NCBI RefSeq assembly: GCF_039555335.1
Contig: NW_027305508.1
Coordinates: 62,001 to 126,000 of the forward strand
DNA from: Amphiura filiformis
Lineage: Eukaryota > Echinodermata > Ophiuroidea > Amphilepidida > Amphiuridae
DNA length: 64,000 bases
Reading direction: 5' to 3'
Part shown: positions 58,401 to 64,000 of the stretch, piece after piece
Position numbering within the stretch: the first letter of the stretch is position 1
How the letters are laid out: every line of letters starts with the position of its first letter
Program-made: the position numbers and the translations under genes
Notes under the pieces: generated by a model
Databases searched by the model: none
Told to the model about the DNA's origin: nothing
Seen by the model: only the letters and a program-made list of their open reading frames with translations

Positions 58401-61400
58401 TCCAGGGGATAAGTACATAGCTCAATATGGTTGTCCCCAGTGAATTTTTGGACAAGAGGATAAGTGCTTATTTCGAACACTAAAGGGGGTAGGTACTACA
58501 CGCATTGCAAGGTTTTTTGTTTTTTGCATTTTGTGAAGAAATGAGAAAAAAATTTGACAAAGTGGTATGCAAAATGAAGGGGCAAACTTTCTTGTTCTAT
58601 TGGTGGCATCAGTATCAATTAGGCTTACTGCTTTTAAAGGTAGAAGCCAAAAAGTGGTACACAAGCATGCCATGTAAGCTCACACTTTTTTTCCTCATTT
58701 CTTCACAATATGCAAAAATGCAATGGGTGTAGTACCCCCTTAAGGATAATGATATTTTTTACAAACTATGAATGCATTTAAAATGGATTCAAGAAGTGTT
58801 ACAATTAAGGGTAATCCATTTCAAATACAAATTTTTAACTGCTATAGATTAACACATGTTAAAACAAACCTTTCACAAAAAAATCCATAACTTTCCCAAA
58901 TGGAATTTCATCCTGAATTTCTACGATGTCATGCATGTATATGTTCTTCGTTTCATCGTTGACTGTCTTTACCGTCACCATTGGTGTTTTGAACATTGGG
59001 TGCTCCCGCCACTTTCTCCCCTGCCACATCTCCTTGATTTTATCTGAAATGCATTGTCATACCATAGTAATCAGGAACATGTCAGAAGTGGTGCATAACA
59101 CATTGACAGTACATTCTTAAACACTTGAGAACGTTCTTGCAATCTTATTGGTTCTTACCCAGCTTTACCCGTGTGATATTGTCACTGTTGCTTTTTGGAA
59201 AATGAATTTTTATTTCATCACAGATTTTGTGGGCACTGTAACCCTTAAAATGGAACTTAATCATGCTACATGCCTCAATTTTCTCCATTTTGCTGGTTGT
59301 GCGGTTACATAGGCAGGTACGGTACTTTTTGATACCCCCTCGTACATGTATCAAATCATTTGCTATTATTGATTAATATTCATACCATCAGTGTGGACAT
59401 CAGTGTGGACAGGGTATCTAACTAATGTTTCAGCAACTCTTGGTATTTTCATTTGTTGTTTCACAATATCACTAGGTTGAAGAAACCATAATGTGTCATT
59501 GCCAAAGCTTTTCTATTGAAAGAACAAGACAAATTTATAAAATCTATTAAAATCAATTTGTAATGGTCAAAACCAGTTGGGTATGCATTGTTATATCGCT
59601 AAAGAATAAGATGTTACAACAACAATTTAAAGTCCTTTTAAAGATCAAGTGTTCGACAGTGTCATATTAAATGATAACTTGCAAGGTTAGGTCATCCAAC
59701 CTAAAATTCCCTTCATATTAATTATAGTGGAATAGTTGGATTGCTTATAATTACCATTTCCAAATTCTCCAATATCAATGGAATTGATCCACCAATTACA
59801 TAGATACCGTCTTCCGAATAATGATTGACATGCTCGTTTTGACCAAAATCACTACAAATGGGCCTGGCTTAATAAGAAAATCTAAGGTTAGACGGGACTA
59901 TAATTGGAAATTGTGTGTTCTGACATTGAATTCCCCATGAGGTGTTTATAAATCAGGATTTTCATTGCTTGTAGTTATAAAAAAAAACATTACAAAGAAT
60001 AAGAGCCTGTCTCCTTATTATGTACCCAAATAAGGGGGTTGTGATTCAAAAAAAATTAAAAGTGATGTCTTCCATAGAGGGTGAATGGATTACAACTGGA
60101 ATAGCCCAATGTAACATACCTGTTTTGGAACAACTGCATCTTTGCCTAGAGGATCAAATGCGAGTACCTTGGATAGAGGTGGTGGTTGTATGCCTTGTGT
60201 TTCAAGTATATACCATAGAAATTCAAGGTCTTGCTCAGACTGCAAAATAATTTCAATGCAAGAAATAATTGGTACATAATCATTTATGTAGCGAGAAGTT
60301 TCCAGTGATATTTCCAAAAATCTTGGATATTTTAATAAAAATGTTATGGAAATGACAATTTTTTTTATTATAAATCAAAAGGTTTAAGCCTTGAAACATT
60401 ATTTTACTGTAATTTAAGTTGCTTCTATGCATGATTTCAGTAAACAGAAACATTATTACAGGGGTGTCTATTCCGTTAATTGCCCCCAAAGGGGAGGGAA
60501 TAATTTTACCCCTATGAGGCCAAATTTTTGTATGGGTTCATTGTGGCCACAAAAGATTATTCTGATGGAATTTCATGAGAGGGTCACCTGGGGACACCTG
60601 GTTGATTTGACATGGACTGAACCAATAGTGACTAGTGGTCATACTATAGGTAATAATGCACACAAAGAGTAAGGGGGCTCTGCTTTGCATATTTCATACA
60701 AAACCCATTTTCTTTTTAGATTGGACATCTGCCTATCTAGGGAAGCATTTGGGATTCTAAGGGAAGACATGACCATCAATTAGTTAACAGCTCTATTGTC
60801 CAAGTTTATCTTCTCTTTTAAACCTCAACTTCAGATCCAAATCCTTGATTATCCTCCCCCGGCCTTACCAATAGTTCAGTAGCAATCTCCAAACTCTGCT
60901 ACAGAAGTAACTTTATTTTTTTCTGAAAAAAGGCAGTTTTTCTCGCAAAATTACATTAAAACTGAATAAGAATGAGAATAAAAGGTAGGATTTTGCGCCG
61001 GCATCCACTACCCAAAATATTGGCCAGCCATCCATTATGACACGATATTGGATAGGCAAAAGACAAAATCCTATCTTTTATTCTCTAAATACATGTAGAT
61101 AGCAACCAGTCTAAAATTTCCCCTTTTGAGTCCATTTTTTGGGATCTCAGTTGGGGAAGAATCTGGGGATGGATGTGACACAGCCGTAGGGTGAGGGAAT
61201 AATTTCAACTTTCTGGAAGAATAGACACCCCTGGAAACATATTTTTAGTGGTTTGAAATTTTGACCCTAAAAATCAAGTTACACCCTTTAATGTGAAAAT
61301 GATTATTTAATTCCCCTCAAAAATATGGAATTTGATTTATATAGTATATACCTTGGGTCTGTGTGGGTTTTTGGCGTAACAATGTAACAGGAAGAATAAT

Positions 61401-61708
61401 TCACTGGGGTATGGATATGTACTGTTATCATTATTGTTGCACTGATTCTCTTCTATTGGTTCCTCTTCCTTCTCATCCTCTTCCTGCTCGAAGTCTTCAT
61501 CGTCCAAGTCATACAGGATATCTTCATGTTTGTCCACTGTATTTACCACCAGTGGTTCATTAAATACTTGTTGCATCCCTGATGTGAACGAATTGTGTGT
61601 AATAACATGATTTAACTTGTGAGCATTCCCTTGCATGTGTCTGGCAAGTTTTGAGGGCTTATCAAACGATGAAGCACATTCAAAGCAGTCGTGATTCCGT
61701 TTCGGCAT
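46209..61708 (-). CDS. C2H2 zinc-finger, transposase-like 'DDTSGN' protein, about 18 exons
   Basis: Minus-strand exons: 61352-61708, 60120-60239, 59755-59863, 59386-59512, 59159-59338, 58870-59043, 57906-58113, 56864-57079, 56153-56356, 55673-55758, 55326-55418, 54142-54215, 53548-53649, 52322-52416, 51973-52169, 51406-51548, 47075-47305 and 46209-46493, about 1000 residues. Order of parts: C2H2 finger CFECASSFDKPSKLARHMQGNAH split as C-x2-C-x12-H-x5-H; acidic linker; DFGQNEHVNHYSEDG; MWQGRKWREHPM; PLMLYSDDTSGNRSRKY and FAGLPRSEN; CVLGDNPRSS with FCRICK; DILHTISLGVVKYL; FLGRDFKQW; ERWNGIIR with SNHQAPS. From memory these blocks occur in this order in very numerous transposase-like proteins of basidiomycete fungi, possibly related to KDZ-type transposases. 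The acidic DD/D positions may be catalytic (inference). Breaks: a one-base loss in the 51406-51548 exon and phase mismatches at 60120/59863, 58870/58113 and 51406/47305. Several MITEs sit in the introns. Confidence 0.7.
46615..47035. repeat. CCAGGxGCTATTTTTTCACAAA repeats and duplicated exon edge
   Basis: Three to four units of GAACCAGGAGCTATTTTTTC plus ACAAAGTA alternate with GGTTCCCTGTAAAA. Between them, 46898-46965 repeats the exon 17/intron border of the DDTSGN gene (47033-47100). A similar phrase occurs at 55825-55925. Confidence 0.65.
47075..47305 (-). CDS. DDTSGN gene, exon 17
   Basis: Acceptor ttactccacag, donor GGCGAG|GTGAAT, 77 codons. Encodes GVTTAASNSRKSFLANTLIS, TEELLNKRCHQYKAVISTDD and SFAYFANGE. 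The phase does not follow from exon 16, so an exon in the 4-kb gap may be missing. Its 3' end is duplicated at 46898-46965. Confidence 0.6.
47306..48624. other. Intron of the DDTSGN gene, no repeat recognised
   Basis: I searched the minus strand here for an exon joining 51406 to 47305 and found none that I could defend. Confidence 0.35.
48625..49052. mobile_element. TIR element, AGGGGCTGTGCAA family, copy 2
   Basis: AAGGGCTGTGCAATAATTAT and GAGCCCTGGGG on the left pair with GGGGCTCATAATTATTGCAC and AGCCCCT on the right. G-rich GGCAAGCGATTTTTGGC units repeat inside. It lies within the DDTSGN gene intron. Confidence 0.85.
49053..51405. other. Intron of the DDTSGN gene, no exon or element recognised
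   Basis: AT-rich, with several short open frames of intron-like composition. Confidence 0.35.
51406..51548 (-). CDS. DDTSGN gene, exon 16, one-base frameshift
   Basis: The acceptor tcttttacag completes Lys and reads CERWNGIIRLANIFSNHQAP and S. The conserved continuation DICNTFASFQNLRFLTLGG is one base out of frame after CCCTCCGGG (51481-51489). The original frame meets a stop at GTG TAG. Donor GGAGA|GTAAGT. A loss from the G or C run fits. Confidence 0.65.
51663..51728. repeat. Fragment of the TATAGCCAAAATA MITE
   Basis: TATAGCCAAAATAAATAATT, ATCATGAAAGCCAACCTGGG and TACGCACAGTTATTTGCG match the reverse of the right part of 43391-43645. Confidence 0.75.
51973..52169 (-). CDS. DDTSGN gene, exon 15
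   Basis: Acceptor attatttcag, donor ACTGAAAA|GTAATA (phase 2). Encodes VARIAFCPLFHLEQLDILKE, EETLTRKPKVHYLLHLI and LGPASGFATEK. K-x-H-x-LLHL followed by TEK/R is typical of the relatives (memory). Confidence 0.7.
52322..52416 (-). CDS. DDTSGN gene, exon 14 (GRDFKQW)
   Basis: Acceptor caaattacag, donor GCAGAG|GTAGGT. Encodes GRDFKQWIQIAPFILDTYLE and QLIVSLAE; phase-matched. Confidence 0.7.
52720..53405. repeat. Element rich in TCTCGC, possible insertion
   Basis: TCTCGCTTTT or TCTCGCATTT occurs seven or more times. GGGTGTCC on the left mirrors GGACACCCC on the right. The 137-codon plus frame over it is rich in Ser/Arg/Phe from the repeat. It lies in an intron of the DDTSGN gene. Confidence 0.4.
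53548..53649 (-). CDS. DDTSGN gene, exon 13
   Basis: Acceptor atctttcag, donor CTAG|GTAATC. Encodes ELTVDQRKDMEGRIKVIAHG and AITKYCGSFLG, running into GRDFKQW of the next exon. Confidence 0.65.
54142..54215 (-). CDS. DDTSGN gene, exon 12 (DILHTISLGVVKYL)
   Basis: Acceptor ttctccacag, donor CAAG|GTAATA. Encodes KSPIDILHTISLGVVKYLTK, a block matching the P-x-[ED]-ILH-T-x-LG-x-VKY element that I recall in the fungal relatives. Confidence 0.7.
54565..54753. mobile_element. 190-bp TIR MITE
   Basis: TTAAAACAGGCTTTGC on the left and GCAAAGCCTGTTAAAA on the right; inner GAGCG/CGCTC phrases also pair. Confidence 0.75.
55326..55418 (-). CDS. DDTSGN gene, exon 11
   Basis: Acceptor cacatgtag, donor GAATC|GTAAGT, phase-matched on both sides. 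Encodes KSSAEKKRRITATGISPNEN and KLEAFDGES. Confidence 0.6.
55673..55758 (-). CDS. DDTSGN gene, exon 10
   Basis: Acceptor attttaatag, donor GCAAA|GTAAGT, phase 2 out. Encodes VEEAWRMFRGTPRTRKEVL and EDMKHINRAK. Confidence 0.6.
55985..56105. repeat. CACACCCAAATTTG repeat, copy 2, inverted
   Basis: GGTTTGGGTGTGTAAATTTA, TGTGTACAAAGTATAGGCCA and GTGTGTAAAACACTCCC. It abuts the DDTSGN gene exon at 56153. Confidence 0.7.
56153..56356 (-). CDS. DDTSGN gene, exon 9 (GDNPRSS / CRIC)
   Basis: Acceptor caaatacag, donor TGTAAG|GTAATA, 68 codons. Encodes PLDMVNTIGEDLLELENGI, CPLLCVLGDNPRSSLLSSHV and ARAKQFCRICK. CxxC with the upstream His may bind zinc (inference). Confidence 0.75.
56864..57079 (-). 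CDS. DDTSGN gene, exon 8 (core block)
   Basis: Acceptor ctatcatgcag, donor GACAAG|GTATGC, exactly 72 codons. Encodes KKAICIPLMLYSDDTSGNRS, then FNSMAILFAGLPRSENMKLH and HFVATSDK. This is the most conserved part of the transposase-like family as I recall it. A ~200-bp inverted copy of the exon start and adjoining intron lies at 62641-62834. Confidence 0.75.
57321..57689. mobile_element. MITE family M1, full copy in intron
   Basis: TTAAAGGGGTACTACACCCC on the left and GGGGTGTAGTACCCCCTTAA on the right. Intron between exons 7 and 8 of the DDTSGN gene. Confidence 0.85.
57906..58113 (-). CDS. DDTSGN gene, exon 7
   Basis: Acceptor tttaaaaatcag, donor GAAGAT|GTGAGG, 69 complete codons. Encodes WLNLVEIIGLLDEVTCLTHS and VMTDMVIQLPSTSIKNVV. 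Phase out (0) matches exon 8; phase in conflicts with exon 6. Confidence 0.65.
58273..58482. mobile_element. 210-bp TIR MITE
   Basis: GTGTCCGAAATAAGG on the left and GCTTATTTCGAACAC on the right; GGTTGTCC recurs three times inside. It directly abuts the M2 copy. Confidence 0.65.
58483..58743. mobile_element. MITE family M2, full copy
   Basis: AAAGGGGGTAGGTACTACAC on the left and GGGTGTAGTACCCCCTTAA on the right, with TTCTATTGGTGGCATCAGTA inside. The two arms pair around TTTGCATTTTGTGAAGAAAT. Confidence 0.8.
58870..59043 (-). CDS. DDTSGN gene, exon 6
   Basis: Acceptor tgcatttcag, donor GTGAAAG|GTTTGT. Encodes DKIKEMWQGRKWREHPMFKT, then YMHDIVEIQDEIPFGKVMDF. It ends in a run of seven T. The next exon needs phase 2 rather than 1, which one extra T would provide. 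Confidence 0.65.
59159..59338 (-). CDS. DDTSGN gene, exon 5
   Basis: The acceptor tgtacgag and donor AAGCTGG|GTAAGA give a phase-correct exon. It encodes GGIKKYRTCLCNRTTSKMEK and FHFKGYSAHKICDEIKIHF. The cysteines do not form a motif I recognise. Confidence 0.6.
59386..59512 (-). CDS. DDTSGN gene, exon 4
   Basis: Acceptor tttcaatag, donor ACTGATG|GTATGA. Encodes KSFGNDTLWFLQPSDIVKQQ and VAETLVRYPVHTDVHTDG. Phases match exon 3 and exon 5. Confidence 0.65.
59755..59863 (-). CDS. DDTSGN gene, exon 3
   Basis: The reading PICSDFGQNEHVNHYSEDG then YVIGGSIPLILENLEM ends at donor GAAATG|GTAATT. The best acceptor (attaagccag) needs an incoming phase of 2, but exon 2 ends in phase 0, so a small exon is missing or one base has changed. 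Confidence 0.5.
60120..60239 (-). CDS. DDTSGN gene, exon 2
   Basis: Acceptor ttattttgcag, donor AAACAG|GTATGT, exactly 40 codons. Encodes SEQDLEFLWYILETQGIQPP and VLAFDPLGKDAVVPKQ. Phase agrees with exon 1. Confidence 0.65.
60459..61233. mobile_element. 775-bp TIR element in the first intron of the DDTSGN gene
   Basis: CAGGGGTGTCTATTC on the left and GAATAGACACCCCTG on the right, followed inside by GGGAGGGAATAATTTTACCC and GGTGAGGGAATAATTTCAAC. A second nested inverted pair (AAAAGGTAGGATTTTG, CAAAATCCTATCTTTT) spans 60979-61081. Confidence 0.8.
61352..61708 (-). CDS. DDTSGN gene, exon 1 with C2H2 zinc finger
   Basis: ATG at 61706-61708 begins MPKRNHDCFECASSFDKPSK, continuing to the two zinc-binding histidines. 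A Glu/Asp-rich region and YPSELFFLLHCYAKNPHRPK follow, with donor CCCAAG|GTATAT in phase 0. The basic start MPKRNHDC and the finger suggest DNA binding. Earlier non-coding exons are possible. Confidence 0.7.
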
Positions 61709-61818
61709 CTTAATTGTTGTTGACCTAGAGTAGAGAATGATGAATATCACATGACTATGAGAAAATTAAATATTCGGATTTTAAGTTTTGTTGTGTATCT
61801 GGATGTTCAACGTTTGTA

Positions 61819-62180
61819 TTAAGGGGGTACTACACCCCTGCCCAATTTTGTGCCTATTTTTGCATTTTTCTCAAAAATTATAGCGCATTAGGGACAAGTA
61901 AGATATGTATATTATAGGGGCAAGGACTACAACTACTGCACTGGAAATTTTATTTCAGCACAGACAACAGTAGTGGAGTTACAGTCAAAAATGAGGGAAA
62001 ACCAATATTTGATCAATAATCACTAACTACTTGCTTTGAGTTGCTGAATTTTCAGTATGGTACAGTAGTTGTAGTTCTTGCCCTATAATATACATATCTT
62101 ACTTGTCACCAATGTGCTATAATTTTTGAGAAAAATCAAAAATAGGCACAAATTGGCCGAGGTAATAATACCTATAAAGA
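61819..62180. mobile_element. MITE family M1, right end decayed
   Basis: TTAAGGGGGTACTACACCCC on the left; the right end reads TTGGCCGAGGTAATAATACC. It lies about 110 bp upstream of the DDTSGN gene start codon, so it may contribute to its promoter region. Confidence 0.8.
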
Positions 62181-62640
62181 TTTCATGTTAAAATTTCACT
62201 TATGTGTCACTAAATAAGATATTTATGTTTCTTTTCGTCTTTTTCATTTTATTTCAGAATAAAAAAAACCATCTGGTCAATGTCTAAGAGAGACCTTCTG
62301 GCAAAACCCTGGAGAGACAAATGGGGTGTGATTTGCAGCAAACTGGGATTGAAGACTGAAATGAACAGCACTTTAAAAAGGCTATCTTGATTTAATAATG
62401 GGTGGCGTTTGTGTCTGGCTTCCAAAATATGATGGTCAATCTCAATTTTCTTCCCGATGACTTTGCACAACAGGTTGAACCAGGATAAAAACCCAAAACA
62501 ATTACCAAAAAACAGTACAAACATGTAAGAAGCAAACTCATTATGGTTCTGACTTAGTGTGCAGGTAAATGATATGGCAATTAAGTCTGGAATTATATTT
62601 ATGGTTTGCTTGATGTTCTTTGAAATAAACATCAGAAGAG

Positions 62641-62834
62641 TTTCTTAATAATCATTGCACAAGATTCAGAAAGATACTTTGATATTTTGATCAGATCAAA
62701 TAATCTTTTCTTTTAGGATCAGGTCATAATTAAGTATGTAATATTATATTTATACATTTCATTCTTGAAACATGAAAATTGTTGTGTATTGTGTATTCTA
62801 TCGTGCAGATGATATCATGCCTTGAATCACCATC
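62641..62834 (+). pseudogene. Inverted duplicate of the DDTSGN gene intron 7/exon 8 border
   Basis: Reading plus, TTTCTTAATAATCATTGCAC through TCTATCGTGCAG and ATGATATCATGCCTTGAATC is nearly identical to the minus strand of 57252-57048. Only about 25 bp of exon is included; after CACCATC the similarity stops. It probably arose by a local rearrangement. Confidence 0.8.
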
Positions 62835-63490
62835 TATCATGCAGAAGAGTGTGGAAGCATACCTTGTTTGTACTTGTACATAAAAATTATTTTTTCTTTT
62901 TCATACATGTCAAATATTGAAATGTTTTATATTTGAAGAGCTTATTTCCAAACCACAAACATGTTGCTGATTTACCTATACATACGATATTACTATGTGT
63001 TGTGATGCTAGGTATGATAATTTCAGTTGGGTGCACCATTTCAAAGCAAGCAGTGGATGAACACATAGTAACAATACTGTGTGAGGTCTTTGTTTCCCAA
63101 ATGAGAACAATAGTCTGCATATTGTTAACCAGTATTGTGGTAAATAATGGCTTGTTGATGGTACAACTCATTGTTGCTAATGTCAAACTAAATTGTGGTT
63201 GTGGACTTAACAGTTTGGAAAATAAGCTCTTCATTTATCAAACAAAGGATTGTAAAATGTAGAAATCATCTTATTTTTAACATCATATTTTGATAGGAAA
63301 GAATAAGGATTTATATTTATAAAACAAATGATTGGAATGATATGAGTATGGACTACCGTATTAATTGCAATGCGCTAAAAAAAAGTGATTTTGGGTGGAC
63401 GCTTATTTTTACCTGGTTTTCCTATCTTTTGTAAGGGGTGTTTGTTTAAATTTACTAATGTTATAAAAGGGTCCTGAGATGTTCTACAAG
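62835..63490. other. Unassigned sequence
   Basis: Overlapping frames of 109-115 codons on the two strands (62887-63262) have no motif and no clear splice context. Confidence 0.35.
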
Positions 63491-63599
63491 GAATAAAGGT
63501 ATTGTTTTTAGCCAGGGGGCACTGTTGGGGATAATGAAGTAGCCCGTTTTATATGAGACGATAGATGCACGACAGCAGCAAAAAACAATACCTTTATTC
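63491..63599. repeat. Hairpin with 22-bp arms
   Basis: GAATAAAGGTATTGTTTTTA then GC at 63491-63512 pairs with GCAAAAAACAATACCTTTAT then TC at 63578-63599, with one mismatch. Confidence 0.75.
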
Positions 63600-64000
63600 T
63601 CATTCTTAAACAATTCAATTAATATAACTTGGAACTACAAATTTTAATCGGATTAAAGCCTACATTTTACATGGAACTACCTAGGGCTTAAAATCAATCA
63701 GTCCTGTTGTTGCTATGCGCCTCCGATTAATTCAAGTTTGTCTCAAAACTCAAAACAAATTTGAAATCCTTTTTTTTTATTCCCAGCTTTTTTATCGTAT
63801 GTTGCAAAAAAAATCTTGTTTCTCGAAAAAATTAAAAAGGAAATAAAAAATATATTTTTCAAATGCGCGCGGGAGAGCTTTGAGACCTTGTCAAAGTTAA
63901 AACAAAATCTAGTTCGATAGTGACGTCATCACTCTTGTGGTTGCTGATTAAGTATTTCAAAAGTTGGTCAAAATCAAAAAAGGATAGTTTTTATATTAAT
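63600..64000. other. Unassigned AT-rich end of window
   Basis: No exon or repeat family recognised. Confidence 0.4.

Noticed and set aside
62249-62632. 127-codon minus open frame, hydrophobic
   Set aside because: No motif or clear start context; composition matches AT-rich non-coding sequence nearby.

Overview
The window reads as nuclear DNA of an invertebrate animal. It is AT-rich, coding sequence comes in short GT-AG-bounded exons, and most of the rest is inverted-repeat (foldback) and miniature TIR transposons, microsatellites and decayed copies. The frequent palindrome TAGGCCTA and the expanded transposon-like gene families suggest a marine deuterostome, possibly an echinoderm. That is inference; no ribosomal or mitochondrial marker is present. 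I see no tRNA, rRNA, CRISPR array or bacterial-type operon. Three multi-exon genes can be supported. (1) A plus-strand gene (2274-11928, 5' end not found) has the conserved blocks of DUF6589-type proteins followed by a PHD finger and a lysine-rich tract; its last two exons carry an in-frame TAG and a one-base frameshift. (2) A minus-strand gene (27559 down to about 13483) encodes a RecQ-like DNA helicase core spread over six exons, with a one-base deletion just before motif III. Genes 1 and 2 lie tail to tail. (3) A minus-strand gene (61708 down to 46209) with about 18 recognisable exons begins with a C2H2 zinc finger and carries the blocks YSDDTSGNRS, GDNPRSS...CRICK, DILHTISLGVVKYL, GRDFKQW and ERWNGIIR...SNHQAPS. 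These recall a transposase-like family that I remember chiefly from fungi; one exon needs a one-base correction and two other splice joins are out of phase. All three are families that occur as repeated, transposon-associated genes, so the window may be a graveyard or a living site of large intron-containing mobile elements rather than a stretch of housekeeping genes. Layout: 1-2.3 kb, foldback and MITE remnants; 2.3-11.9 kb, the DUF6589/PHD gene with a 1.3 kb palindrome and other elements in its introns; 12-13.4 kb, MITEs; 13.5-27.6 kb, the helicase gene with introns full of foldbacks, including clusters of the CAAACGTTTG palindrome at 20.2-21.5 kb; 27.6-46 kb, no recognised gene family, but one possible terminal exon (30.0 kb), a hairpin and GTAGTCAC-rich patches (28.6-29.5 kb), a 110-bp tandem array of AGGTCA half-sites (31.5-32.1 kb), paired TIR elements and a possible 4.4 kb element bounded by GAGCTC-rich arms (41.2-45.6 kb); 46.2-61.7 kb, the zinc-finger/DDTSGN gene with several MITEs in its introns; 61.8-64 kb, a MITE, an inverted duplicate of one exon-intron boundary of the preceding gene, and unassigned sequence. 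Exon boundaries were placed by eye from splice consensus, reading phase and protein-like composition; no transcript or database search was available.
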